From Pseudofulvibacter geojedonensis (GTDB lineage Bacteria; Bacteroidota; Bacteroidia; Flavobacteriales; Flavobacteriaceae), in contig NZ_JBHTJM010000002.1 of NCBI RefSeq assembly GCF_042675745.1, positions 248,001 through 312,000 on the forward strand: 64,000 bases of DNA. Reading direction: 5' to 3'. Positions 26,309 through 34,980 of this stretch are shown here, in pieces (position 1 is the stretch's first letter; each line of letters begins with the position of its first letter). Under the pieces are notes generated by a model. That model did no database searches and was not told the origin of the DNA. It saw nothing but the letters and a program-made list of their open reading frames with translations. Made by a program: the position numbers and the translations under genes.

Positions 26309-27886
26309 TTATGAAATTAAAGGTATTTTAATAATGAAAGTACTTCCTTTTCCTCGCTCACTCTCTACATAGATATCTCCTTGGTGGTCATCTACAATTT
26401 GCTTTACATAAGCGAGCCCTAGACCGTGTCCTTTAACATTATGAATATTACCGGTATGTTCTCTATAAAATTTTTCAAATATCTTTTTTTGTACAGATTT
26501 GGTCATTCCGCTTCCTTTATCTTTTATTTTAAGAAGAACGAAATTTTTAACATTTTCTGTGTACACATCTATTTCTGGTGCTTCAGGTGAATATTTAATT
26601 GCGTTATCTAACACATTAACTAGTATATTTGTAAAATGTATTTCATTAGCCAAAATAGAAGTTTCTTTTGCATTTAAGTGCGTTTTTACATATCCTCCTC
26701 TATCTTCTACTAATAGCTCTATATGTGGAATAGCGTCTTCAATTAAATCATGTACATCTAAATGTTCTTTTTCTATATCTAACTGTTTTTTCTCTAGTTT
26801 AGATATCCTTAAAACATTTTCAACTTGAGCATGCATTCTTTTATTTTCATCACCTATCATTCCTAAATAACGTTTTACTTTTTCGTCATCTGATAAAACT
26901 TTAGGGTTTTTAATAGCATCTAAAGCTAAATTAATTGTAGCTATAGGTGTTTTAAATTCATGCGTCATATTATTAATAAAATCTGTTTTTATCTGCGATA
27001 TTTGACGCTGTTTAATTAGCTGATATAAGGCCCCAGCATAGGCTAAAACAATTATAATAGTAAATATAAACGATAAACTAGCCATTGACAAAATAGAGGA
27101 TAATAAGTATTTTTTCTTGTTAGGAAAAGTAATTCTTAGTTGGAATTTACTATCTCCGTCTCCTTCAAATAGCGGATAATCATACTCTCTATTTTTTAAC
27201 AACTCATAATCTTCAGAATGGACAGAAGTAGCCAAACCTTTACTATATACTGCGTACTCATAGTCTAAATCTAACTTTTGATGATTAAATTCATTTGCTA
27301 ATAAAAGTTCTATTTGTTTATTGGTTAAACGCTTATGTATCGGCTTTTTCTTTGCTACTTTTTTATAAACTTTCTCCAACTCAATCTGACTAAACTGAGG
27401 TAGTTGGTTGACCCTTTCTATTTGCTCTTGCAAAGTAAACTGAGATTCATCTAACCCTAATTCGTCAAAAAATGTAGTTTCGCTTTTTCCTACAAAACTT
27501 GTTAAATTAATATTTTCACCTTCAGGTATGTCTAAGAACTTTGCAGCTGTTGTAACATTATAATTTTGTTCAACAACACCACTTCTAACCAGAAATGCTG
27601 CGTTAGCTTCTGCATCTTTTTGAACCAAAAACATTTCTGTTATAACAGTTTGGCTAGGTAACTGTCCCAAGCTATCAATTAACATTTGTAATTGATGAGA
27701 ATACTTTACTCTTTCTTGCTTTTCTATTTTTTTAGATACAGTTCCTAAAATTTGGTTTACTTGCAAAGAGAATTGCTCTTCTTTATCTTCTACAGATGCA
27801 TTAATCCAATAACTTTGAACAAAAATTATCCCTATAAGAGATAAGCTCATTAACACCACTAATGCAATAAATATTTTCTTGTTCAT
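26309..27886 (-). CDS. rprX: Sensor histidine kinase (RprX-like)
   Basis: A 525-residue membrane kinase. TM1 is about 8-28, then a periplasmic sensor of about 230 residues with no recognisable fold, and TM2 is about 262-288. The dimerisation/phospho-acceptor region has H309 in NNMTHEFKTPIATINLAL, and the ATPase domain has N-box NVLDNAIKY, G1 KDKGSGM, F-box FEKFYREH and G2 GHGLGLAYVKQIVDDHQG. No HAMP domain is obvious. Cognate partner of the adjacent regulator. A TATTTTTG promoter box ends only 5 nt before the ATG. Confidence 0.93.
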   Translation of the reverse strand: MNKKIFIALVVLMSLSLIGIIFVQSYWINASVEDKEEQFSLQVNQILGTVSKKIEKQERVKYSHQLQMLIDSLGQLPSQTVITEMFLVQKDAEANAAFLVRSGVVEQNYNVTTAAKFLDIPEGENINLTSFVGKSETTFFDELGLDESQFTLQEQIERVNQLPQFSQIELEKVYKKVAKKKPIHKRLTNKQIELLLANEFNHQKLDLDYEYAVYSKGLATSVHSEDYELLKNREYDYPLFEGDGDSKFQLRITFPNKKKYLLSSILSMASLSFIFTIIIVLAYAGALYQLIKQRQISQIKTDFINNMTHEFKTPIATINLALDAIKNPKVLSDDEKVKRYLGMIGDENKRMHAQVENVLRISKLEKKQLDIEKEHLDVHDLIEDAIPHIELLVEDRGGYVKTHLNAKETSILANEIHFTNILVNVLDNAIKYSPEAPEIDVYTENVKNFVLLKIKDKGSGMTKSVQKKIFEKFYREHTGNIHNVKGHGLGLAYVKQIVDDHQGDIYVESERGKGSTFIIKIPLIS

Positions 27887-27891
27887 TGATT

Positions 27892-27899
27892 CAAAAATA
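27892..27899 (-). promoter_or_regulatory. Putative -7 box (TATTTTTG) of rprX, near-leaderless
   Basis: Minus-strand TATTTTTG ends 5 nt before the ATG at 27886, implying an almost leaderless transcript. Confidence 0.5.
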
Positions 27900-27968
27900 A
27901 GAGATTCTGAAACAGGGTGAATTCTTTTTAACCAAAACTTAACAAAAATGTTAAAATTTATGATTCTT

Positions 27969-28550
27969 TCACATTTTATTAAGAATGGTCGTGTTAATTT
28001 TTACAACCTGACGTTTAGTTTCTTCTAGATCTTCATTATAAATAACATAATGAGACTTTAAAATCTTTTCTTGTTCACTAAGCTGATTCTTTATTCTAGC
28101 TTCTACTTGTTTTTCTGTAACTAGATCTCTAGCCACAACTCTTTTTATACGCTCTTCTATGGGGGCAGTAACTGTAATTATTAAATCACATTTTTTATAG
28201 CTACCAGACTCAAATAAAATAGCCGATTCTTTTATAACATAATTAAATTCTTGCTGCTGATACCATTTATAAAAATCTAAAGCTACTGCTGGATGAACAA
28301 TATGATTTAACTGAGTTAATAACTCTTTGTTTAGAAATACTTTATCTGAAATATAAGCTCTATTCAACTCGCCGTCTACATAGGCCTGTTCTCCTAAAAG
28401 GAATTTAATTTTTTGAACAAGCCCTAAATCAGTCACCATTAATTTTTTTGCTTCAATATCTGTTACATAAATAGGCACTCCTAATTTATAAAACAACTTA
28501 GCAACTGTAGTCTTACCACTACCTATTCCTCCTGTTAAACCAACTATCAT
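27969..28550 (-). CDS. coaE: Dephospho-CoA kinase
   Basis: Final step of coenzyme A synthesis, phosphorylating the 3'-OH of dephospho-CoA. A 193-residue protein with P-loop GGIGSGKT (7-14), the VYVTDIEAKKLM-like D block, LNHIVHPAVALDFYKWY, and the lid region ERIKRVVARDLVTEKQVEARIKNQ. Its ATG overlaps the stop of the YbbR gene by 4 nt, so it is translationally coupled. The coaBC gene for earlier steps is 10 kb away. Confidence 0.95.
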   Translation of the reverse strand: MIVGLTGGIGSGKTTVAKLFYKLGVPIYVTDIEAKKLMVTDLGLVQKIKFLLGEQAYVDGELNRAYISDKVFLNKELLTQLNHIVHPAVALDFYKWYQQQEFNYVIKESAILFESGSYKKCDLIITVTAPIEERIKRVVARDLVTEKQVEARIKNQLSEQEKILKSHYVIYNEDLEETKRQVVKINTTILNKM

Positions 28551-29473
28551 TTATTTAAAAGTAAATATGTTACTGATTTTTTAAGTACTCTAACATTGGT
28601 TGTGCTGCTAGGAGTATTTGCCAATTTAATTTTTAACAGTTTTCCACCCACCATTTCATTAGCGTCTACATAAACCTGAAACTGATTAGACTTTATAGAA
28701 CTATATTTAGAAATGGGGGATTGAAACTGAATTGTAACATGTTTTGGAAAAATAGTTATTTCTTTATCTTTTGGTGCGTTTTTAACTAAAATAGGCACCG
28801 TAAATTCTCCCTGAGTGAAACGTTCTACCTTATAGCTATACTTAATACTATTTGTAGAATATTTTAATTTAAAATTATTTTTTAAGCGTAATTCACCACT
28901 AATCGAATCTTTTACATTTTTAAGTGTAATTGTTTCTGTAACAACGCTATCTATCTCTTTAATAATTGTTTCTTCTCCGTAAATAGTAACTTCTTTCGGA
29001 GCAATTTTCATTGCAGATACTCCAAACCCTGTTTCGGTATCAACGTTAATATTTGGCAAAACTTTTACTTTTTTCTTAAATAATTTTACCTTATCAAATA
29101 CAACCCTATTAGGTATGACACTTTTTATTTTTAATTGTTCAGAAATTATTGATTTAAATTGACTCTCATTATTACTCCACATCCAATATTCTGGGAAAGA
29201 ATTCATATTCACTTCATAAACTAGTCCATCTAATTTATTATTTAATAATGAAAAACCACTTCCTTTAACCTCTATTTCTAATACTGTTTTTTCATTTTTA
29301 ACTAGTGTTTCTTTAGGAATATTTACTAGTTGTAAAACCACCCTTACTGTTTTTGTATATTCTTTAGACAAGTTTATAATAGACCAGGCAATTACAGCTA
29401 TTAATAAGCTTAACATAAACATTCTGAAACGTTTTTCCTTTACTATTTTATATGAAGAACTTTTAAATTTCAT
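28547..29473 (-). CDS. YbbR-like domain protein (CdaR-type)
   Basis: A 308-residue membrane-anchored protein with a single N-terminal TM helix (about 18-36, MFMLSLLIAVIAWSIINL) and an exported part made of YbbR repeats. Relatives (CdaR) regulate diadenylate cyclase in Firmicutes; in flavobacteria the gene usually sits by coaE and its role is unclear. Repeat-like elements are VLQLVNIPKETLV and VTIYGEETIIKEIDSVVTETITL. Its start is 18 nt after the glycosyltransferase stop, so it is likely in that operon. Confidence 0.88.
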   Translation of the reverse strand: MKFKSSSYKIVKEKRFRMFMLSLLIAVIAWSIINLSKEYTKTVRVVLQLVNIPKETLVKNEKTVLEIEVKGSGFSLLNNKLDGLVYEVNMNSFPEYWMWSNNESQFKSIISEQLKIKSVIPNRVVFDKVKLFKKKVKVLPNINVDTETGFGVSAMKIAPKEVTIYGEETIIKEIDSVVTETITLKNVKDSISGELRLKNNFKLKYSTNSIKYSYKVERFTQGEFTVPILVKNAPKDKEITIFPKHVTIQFQSPISKYSSIKSNQFQVYVDANEMVGGKLLKIKLANTPSSTTNVRVLKKSVTYLLLNK

Positions 29474-29491
29474 TGACCTTATAAAGATACT

Positions 29492-30493
29492 TTATTTAAA
29501 GAATAAAAAAGGAAAAGCCTCTTGAGGTTTTTGTTTCAACCAATTGATTTTTATAGTTGATTCTAGAAAACCTAACCCATATCCAAAAAACTGAATAAAC
29601 AAAGCTATTATGGATTGAAATCCAATAAGTAAGCTTTTATTTTTTAAGCTAGAATCAATAAATATTAGTCCTAAATATGCTAATAAAAGATATAAAAATA
29701 TTTTTACTCCTAAAACCCAAAATATAATCGATTGTAAAACACCAATAACAAATAACGTTGGAAACCAATATGTAATTTTTTTTGTTTCTGGATGCCAATA
29801 ATTTAAAATAGGTCTACACTTACCAAATTTCTGTACTTGAGTATGAAACTTACTCCATGAAATTCTTCTTTTATGATAAACATATGCTGTAGGTATTAAT
29901 TTAGTTTCAAATCCAGCTTTCCATAAACGAATAGTTACATCAGGATCCTCTCCTGGGTGAATCTTCCCAAAACCTTTGGTTGCTTCAAACGCTTTTCTAG
30001 ATAAACCCATATTAAAACTTCGAGGCTGAAATTTATCTACACTTTTTTTTCCTCCTCTAATCCCACCTGTTGTAAAAAAAGAAGTCATTACATAATTTAT
30101 AGCCTTTTGAAGGTTTGTAAAAGATTCATGAGCATTATCTGGTCCTCCAAAACAATCTACGTAATTTGCTTGAAGAGATTTATCTACCTCTGTTAAATAT
30201 TCAGGAGGCAGAATACAATCAGAATCTAATATTAAAAAGTAGTTGCCTTTAGCCTTTCTCATTCCATAATTCCTTGAGTCACCTGGGCCAGAATTAGATT
30301 TAAAATAATAACTAATATTTAAGTCCTTATTGTATTTTTTGCATATAGCTTCTGAAGATAAATTAGATCCATCTTCAACAATAACAACCTCGAAAGGTAT
30401 TGTACTAGAAAATTGTGTTAAACTAAAAAGTAATTCATCAATTTCATCGGGTCTATTGTATACAGGTACAATAAAAGAGTAGGATATCTGCAT
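29492..30493 (-). CDS. Glycosyltransferase family 2, membrane-associated
   Basis: A 333-residue GT-A glycosyltransferase. The nucleotide-sugar site shows SFIVPVYNRPDEIDELL, VVIVEDGS, GDSRNYGMRKAKGNYFLILDSDC (the DxD motif is DSD), then GEDPDVTIRLWKAGF with the catalytic-base Asp. The C-terminal third is hydrophobic, with two or three TM segments (about 246-310), placing it at the inner membrane with its catalytic site on the cytosolic face. Likely makes a polysaccharide or glycolipid; the sugar is unknown. Its promoter box lies 4 nt before the ATG. Confidence 0.9.
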   Translation of the reverse strand: MQISYSFIVPVYNRPDEIDELLFSLTQFSSTIPFEVVIVEDGSNLSSEAICKKYNKDLNISYYFKSNSGPGDSRNYGMRKAKGNYFLILDSDCILPPEYLTEVDKSLQANYVDCFGGPDNAHESFTNLQKAINYVMTSFFTTGGIRGGKKSVDKFQPRSFNMGLSRKAFEATKGFGKIHPGEDPDVTIRLWKAGFETKLIPTAYVYHKRRISWSKFHTQVQKFGKCRPILNYWHPETKKITYWFPTLFVIGVLQSIIFWVLGVKIFLYLLLAYLGLIFIDSSLKNKSLLIGFQSIIALFIQFFGYGLGFLESTIKINWLKQKPQEAFPFLFFK

Positions 30494-30497
30494 ACAA

Positions 30498-30505
30498 CAA
30501 AAATA
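30498..30505 (-). promoter_or_regulatory. Putative -7 box (TATTTTTG) of glycosyltransferase gene, near-leaderless
   Basis: Minus-strand TATTTTTG ends 4 nt before the ATG at 30493. Confidence 0.5.
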
Positions 30506-30506
30506 C

Positions 30507-30543
30507 TAAAAAGAAAGAGCCTGTGCTAGTTGCACAGGCTCTT
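30507..30543 (-). terminator. Terminator of T9SS cargo gene (GCCTGTGC family)
   Basis: AAGAGCCTGTGC-TAGTT-GCACAGGCTCTT: a perfect 12-bp stem, T-rich on the minus strand. It is nearly the same sequence as the terminator at 31919-31945. Confidence 0.85.
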
Positions 30544-30564
30544 AAATAAAGTTAAATTATAAAA

Positions 30565-31710
30565 TTATCTTTTAACAATTCTAAATGTACCTTCTACATT
30601 GTTAATTGTAGCCTTTACAAAGTAGATTCCTGAATTTAAGTCAGAAAAATCTAATTCATAACTATTCATATTTGGATAAACTGTTCTTATAGTTTGCCCT
30701 AACATATTAACTACATTTAATGCTTCTATGCTATTTTTAGCAGAAACCATTAATTTGTCTTGTACAGGATTTGGATAATAATTAAAGTTTTCATCTAATT
30801 GCAATTCACTAATACTCAAAGATGTATCTGATAGTCTTAAACTAAAGGTTCCCTCTTCTGAACCTCCACCGTTCCAAGCTTGTAAATAATATGTATTTCC
30901 TCCTGTTAAGCCTGTTAAATCTACTGTGTTGGCTGAGGCAGCAACATCTTGACAAGAAGTTCCTTCTTCTGTTAAAGCTCCACATGTACCGCTATAAACA
31001 ACAAAATTAGCATCTGTTGCTGTACCATCTAGTATTGAATCTACTGTTACTGTTCCTGATGCTGGTGCAACAAAAGTAAACCAAACGTCTTGAATCACTC
31101 CAAAAGCATCACATGTTGGATTATTTACATTGGCAGTACCATTTCCATTATCTGTTCCAAAGGCAACTCCATCTACAGATGCAGCTATTGCTGTACCACA
31201 ATCTTGATTAGCCACATTTGGTGGAACAGCTGAAGTACATGCTATTGATAAATTACCTGTACCGGTACTAGTATTATAACCACTAACCGCTATATAATAA
31301 GTAGTTGTACCATCTGATGTAAAGTTTAGAATAGAAGAAAAACCAGAACAACCTGGTCCGTCATCATTATTAGCAACACAAGTTAATGTACCACAAGTTC
31401 CATCTCCTGAAGCATAAACATAAAGTTTTGAATCATAAGCAGCATCTCCAGGTGTAGCTCCTGTATCATTACACATAGAAAGCTCTATATCTTCGGCAGC
31501 TCCAGATCCTGTATAAGTATACCAAATGTTTCCTGCTGCTGAAGCTGGCCCACAACTAATTGTATCATCTGTATCTAAAGTTGCAGCACTAGTATCGGTT
31601 GCTGTTGTTGTTCCACATGTTAATGCTATTGCATTAGCACAATCATCATTTGCCTGTGAAAAAACACTAAAGCTAATAATACTAAATAATAAAAATGTAA
31701 TTTTTCTCAT
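30565..31710 (-). CDS. T9SS-secreted protein with PPC-like domains
   Basis: A 381-residue exported protein. I start it at the ATG 31710, which gives a normal signal peptide (MRKITFLLFSIISFSVFSQ); an upstream in-frame ATG at 31743 adds 11 residues without sense. Two pre-peptidase C-terminal-like (PPC) domains follow (each beginning NDDCANAIAL or NQDCGTAIAA), with WYTYTGSG/VWFTFVAP cores and paired Cys. The last about 75 residues are a T9SS type A sorting domain (DENFNYYPNPVQDKL, NMLGQT, YELDFSDLNSGIYFVK, FRIVKR). No enzymatic domain is visible, so a structural or binding role is likely. Confidence 0.9.
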   Translation of the reverse strand: MRKITFLLFSIISFSVFSQANDDCANAIALTCGTTTATDTSAATLDTDDTISCGPASAAGNIWYTYTGSGAAEDIELSMCNDTGATPGDAAYDSKLYVYASGDGTCGTLTCVANNDDGPGCSGFSSILNFTSDGTTTYYIAVSGYNTSTGTGNLSIACTSAVPPNVANQDCGTAIAASVDGVAFGTDNGNGTANVNNPTCDAFGVIQDVWFTFVAPASGTVTVDSILDGTATDANFVVYSGTCGALTEEGTSCQDVAASANTVDLTGLTGGNTYYLQAWNGGGSEEGTFSLRLSDTSLSISELQLDENFNYYPNPVQDKLMVSAKNSIEALNVVNMLGQTIRTVYPNMNSYELDFSDLNSGIYFVKATINNVEGTFRIVKR

Positions 31711-31827
31711 AATAATAATTTTTAAATTAATTAATTTAATCAATTTGGGACTTTAACTTTACCAGTACAATAATTAAGAAATGAGTAAACAATAGATTTG
31801 TCGATTAAGACGTGAAGGGCGGTTATA

Positions 31828-31835
31828 CAAATTTA
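31828..31835 (-). promoter_or_regulatory. Putative -7 box (TAAATTTG) of T9SS gene, overlapping a palindrome
   Basis: TAAATTTG matches TAnnTTTG, 118 nt before the start. It overlaps the 17-bp palindrome at 31832-31848. Confidence 0.4.
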
Positions 31836-31848
31836 ACAATTTGTTAAA
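31832..31848. promoter_or_regulatory. Perfect 17-bp palindrome, candidate operator
   Basis: TTTAACAA-T-TTGTTAAA is a perfect inverted repeat lying directly on the upstream edge of the -7 box of the 31710 gene. A regulator bound here would block or influence RNA polymerase. Chance AT-rich palindromes are common in this genome. Confidence 0.35.
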
Positions 31849-31918
31849 CTATACTTATATAAATACGACAAAAAGCTCATTAAAAAGACTAAGTGCAGTT
31901 ATCTATCTTTCTAACAAA

Positions 31919-31945
31919 AAAGCCTGTGCTAGTAGCACAGGCTTT
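31919..31945 (-). terminator. Terminator of T9SS cargo gene (GCCTGTGC family)
   Basis: AAAGCCTGTGCT-AGT-AGCACAGGCTTT: a perfect 12-bp stem. On the minus strand it is followed by a T-rich run. Confidence 0.85.
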
Positions 31946-31964
31946 AAAGAAATTATTTTACTAA

Positions 31965-33896
31965 TTATTTTTTTATGATTCGGAATGTACCATCAATACC
32001 ATTAATTGTAGCTTTTACAAAATAAACTCCTGATTTTAAATCAGAAAAATCTAACTCGTAATTATTGATGTTTGGAGTAACTGTTTTTACTGTCTGACCT
32101 AACATATTTATAATAGACAATACTTCAATTTGGTTTTTGGCAGAAACCACTAATTTATCTTGTACAGGGTTTGGATAATAATTAAAGTTTTCATCTATAT
32201 CAAAATTATCAACAGACAAAGTAACTTGATCAAATACTTGAATACCAAATGTTCCTCTGTTATTATTATACCCACTAACTTGAATATAATAAGTATTACC
32301 AGGAGTAAGTGCATTACCATTTGCTGCATTTAAGTTTAATATAGAGTTATAAGTAACTACTGTTCCACTATCTTGATCACAACCTACTGCTGCAGAAAGA
32401 GTTGATAAATCTGAACATGTAACACCTGTTGCATCATAAACTGCAATTTCAGAATCTGTCATTGTTCCTCCAAAATCTGTACTTACTTGCACTTCTCCTG
32501 AAGCTGGTGCTACAAAAGAAAACCATACAGTACCTTGGGCTCCACCACTATAACAAGCCCCTGCAGGCTCATTCGCTTCTTCTGTTGCTGAGTCGTTAGT
32601 ATAAGATCCAGCTACAGCAGCCGTATCTATTGTTAATGAAATAGCGTTACATAAATTATCATTAGCTGGTGCTGCTGGTGGGGTTCCTACACAAATATCA
32701 AAATTATTGTATTGGATAGTTGTTAACCATCCATAAACTCTTACATAATAAGTTGTTGCCGGTGTTAAACCTGTTAAATCTAATGTATTAGGATCACTAT
32801 CTGCTGAAAACACTAAACCAGCACAACCACCTGTTGCATCATAGACACCCATTCCCATATCTGTACTTGTAGAAGTTCCTCCCCCTTGATTTACAACATT
32901 AGTTAAAGTAACTCTATGGTTTGTTCCTGTAGCTACAAAAGAGAACCAAACATCTGTATTAGGTGTTCCAGTTACATCATCAGCTTGAGAGGAAGCTGTA
33001 GCCCCTACTGTAGTACCAGCTGTTACTGTAGCACAAGCAAAATCAGAATTTACTGTTAAAGCAATTGCGTTAGCACATTCATCATTTGCAGGTGGCAATA
33101 TAAAAGTAAAATCAAATGATTGATAAACACCAGCTGCTCCACCACAATCTGACTGTACATAAACTGTATAAGTTGTACCTCCTACTAGACCAGATGTTGT
33201 TGCTGTAGTTCCTGCAACAGAGCCAGATGCAATCTCTCCTGCTGTACCTTGAGCAACACCTTGAGGCTGTACCTCCCAATTATACATTGTTGCTCCAGTT
33301 ACCGCATCCCATGTGATATCAGCAGAATCTGGACTTGTAAAATTACCAGCAGCTAAATTCATAACATTTGGACAAGCTGGTATTGCTGAATTAACCATAT
33401 CATCAACAAAAAGTTGCCATTCATTTGTCCCTGTAGCTCTAATAGCTATATAAATATTTTGACCAACATATGTCGTTAAATCAAATATTTTTTCTTCCCA
33501 AGTTGCAGCAGCATCTTCAGATGCTTGCAAAGTTGTCGTAAAAGAACCAGGAGCTGTATCTGTAGTAGATAATAAAACTTCATATGGTTCTAAAAATGTT
33601 CCAGATCTAGATTTTATCCAAAAACTTAATTGGTCACTTACTCCAGCAGTAACTGATATTTGTGATGTTATTAAATAATCATCATGTGCTACAGATGCAT
33701 CATAAGTAATACTTGCTACACCTGTCCCTCCATGAGCTCCTCCAGTTGGGTTGTCTAAAAATACCCATCCGTTTGTACTACCATTATTAACAACGGTAAA
33801 TCCTGCTGGCAGAGCACTTTCAAATGTTTCATTAAATTGTGAGAATCCTACAATGCTAAATAATAGCATTGCACTTAAAAACGTAATTTTCTTCAT
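31965..33896 (-). CDS. T9SS-secreted protein: choice-of-anchor J, FN3, two PPC-like domains
   Basis: A 643-residue exported protein. Signal peptide MKKITFLSAMLLFSIVGFS; a choice-of-anchor J-like beta sandwich (about 20-171: FNETFESALPAGFTVVNNG, DDYLITSQISV, LFVDDM); an FN3-like domain (172-268); two PPC-like domains (270-405 and 412-556), the second ending YYIQVSGYNNNRGTFGIQVFDQ; and a T9SS type A sorting domain (570-643). The sorting domain is very close to that of the neighbouring 31710 gene, and the two genes are probable paralogues in part. No catalytic motif is seen. Confidence 0.9.
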   Translation of the reverse strand: MKKITFLSAMLLFSIVGFSQFNETFESALPAGFTVVNNGSTNGWVFLDNPTGGAHGGTGVASITYDASVAHDDYLITSQISVTAGVSDQLSFWIKSRSGTFLEPYEVLLSTTDTAPGSFTTTLQASEDAAATWEEKIFDLTTYVGQNIYIAIRATGTNEWQLFVDDMVNSAIPACPNVMNLAAGNFTSPDSADITWDAVTGATMYNWEVQPQGVAQGTAGEIASGSVAGTTATTSGLVGGTTYTVYVQSDCGGAAGVYQSFDFTFILPPANDECANAIALTVNSDFACATVTAGTTVGATASSQADDVTGTPNTDVWFSFVATGTNHRVTLTNVVNQGGGTSTSTDMGMGVYDATGGCAGLVFSADSDPNTLDLTGLTPATTYYVRVYGWLTTIQYNNFDICVGTPPAAPANDNLCNAISLTIDTAAVAGSYTNDSATEEANEPAGACYSGGAQGTVWFSFVAPASGEVQVSTDFGGTMTDSEIAVYDATGVTCSDLSTLSAAVGCDQDSGTVVTYNSILNLNAANGNALTPGNTYYIQVSGYNNNRGTFGIQVFDQVTLSVDNFDIDENFNYYPNPVQDKLVVSAKNQIEVLSIINMLGQTVKTVTPNINNYELDFSDLKSGVYFVKATINGIDGTFRIIKK

Positions 33897-33971
33897 AAAC
33901 GTGGTTTAAAATTGTGATTAAAAAATTAATAATTGGGATTTTTTTTTAAGGGGAGTATTTTAAATTTCCGG

Positions 33972-33979
33972 CAAATATA
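33972..33979 (-). promoter_or_regulatory. Putative -7 box (TATATTTG) of T9SS gene
   Basis: Minus-strand TATATTTG matches TAnnTTTG, 75 nt before the ATG at 33896. Confidence 0.4.
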
Positions 33980-34030
33980 CAGTCCTAGCTCTTATTTTAT
34001 AGAATATTTCTCTTATTATCGATTAAAAAC

Positions 34031-34068
34031 AAAAAAGCTCGACATGTAACATATCGAGCTTTTTTTTA
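34031..34068. terminator. Bidirectional terminator after fabI
   Basis: AAAAAAGCTCGA pairs with TCGAGCTTTTTT, with an inner ATGT/ACAT extension and a single mismatch; T runs occur on both strands. It serves fabI (minus). Confidence 0.85.
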
Positions 34069-34081
34069 ATAAAATATTTTT

Positions 34082-34897
34082 TTATTCTTCCCCTACAAAT
34101 TGCTCCATTACAGCATTACTCACTCCAACATTTGAAAAACCTCCATCATGGAATAAATTCTGCATAGTAATCTTTCTAGTCAAGTCAGAAAATAATGACA
34201 CTGTATAATCTGCACAGTCTTGAGCTGAAGCATTACCTAAAGGCGACATTTTATCTGCATAAGCTATAAATCCATCAAAACCTTTAACTCCCTGACCTGC
34301 TGTTGTAGGTGTTGGAGATTGAGAAATTGTATTCACACGTACTTTTTTATCTGTACCAAAGAAATAACCAAAGCTACGAGCAATAGACTCTAAATATGCT
34401 TTATTATCTGCCATATCATTGTAATCAGGAAAAGTTCTTTGAGCTGCCATGTAAGTTAATGCAACTATACTTCCCCACTCGTTCATAGCATCTTGCTTGT
34501 ATAAGGTTTGCATTACTTTATGAAAAGAAACTGCCGAAACATCCCAACCTTTATGAGTCCAATCATAATTTTGATCTGTATAATGACGTTTTTTACGAAC
34601 GTTTACAGACATACCTATTGAATGCAGTACAAAATCTAACTTACCTCCTAAAACCTCTTGAGCCTTAACAATTAGGTTTTCTAGGTCTTCTAAATTAGTA
34701 GCATCTGCAGGAATTATTTCTGATCCTGTTTTCTCTGCCAATTCATTTATTTTCCCCATACGCATAGCAATAGGCGCATTAGTTAAAACAAACTTACCTC
34801 CTTCTGCATGAACACGTTCAGCGGTTTTCCAAGCAATAGAATTTTCATCTAAAGCTCCAAATATGATTCCTCTTTTTCCTTTTAATAAGTTATACAT
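34082..34897 (-). CDS. fabI: Enoyl-[acyl-carrier-protein] reductase (NADH) FabI
   Basis: Final reduction in the fatty-acid elongation cycle. A 271-residue SDR-type protein of normal length. Visible: KGKRGIIFGALDENSIAWKTAERVHAEGG (the atypical FabI dinucleotide motif), HSIGMSVNVRKKRHYTD, catalytic Tyr-x6-Lys in DYNDMADNKAYLE, and TISQSPTPTTAGQGVKGF near the substrate loop. Single-gene transcript with its own TACATTTG box and terminator. Confidence 0.96.
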   Translation of the reverse strand: MYNLLKGKRGIIFGALDENSIAWKTAERVHAEGGKFVLTNAPIAMRMGKINELAEKTGSEIIPADATNLEDLENLIVKAQEVLGGKLDFVLHSIGMSVNVRKKRHYTDQNYDWTHKGWDVSAVSFHKVMQTLYKQDAMNEWGSIVALTYMAAQRTFPDYNDMADNKAYLESIARSFGYFFGTDKKVRVNTISQSPTPTTAGQGVKGFDGFIAYADKMSPLGNASAQDCADYTVSLFSDLTRKITMQNLFHDGGFSNVGVSNAVMEQFVGEE

Positions 34898-34928
34898 AGT
34901 TGCTTATTTTACTTAATTTTTCAATATT

Positions 34929-34936
34929 CAAATGTA
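34929..34936 (-). promoter_or_regulatory. Putative -7 box (TACATTTG) of fabI
   Basis: Minus-strand TACATTTG matches TAnnTTTG, 31 nt before the fabI start. Confidence 0.45.
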
Positions 34937-34980
34937 ACAAATATCTTATTCAATAAATGGTTAATCAAATAGAATATTTT

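Noticed and set aside
26499..26828. 109-codon frame antisense to the histidine kinase
   Set aside because: Shadow of the kinase ATPase domain; no family features or start context.
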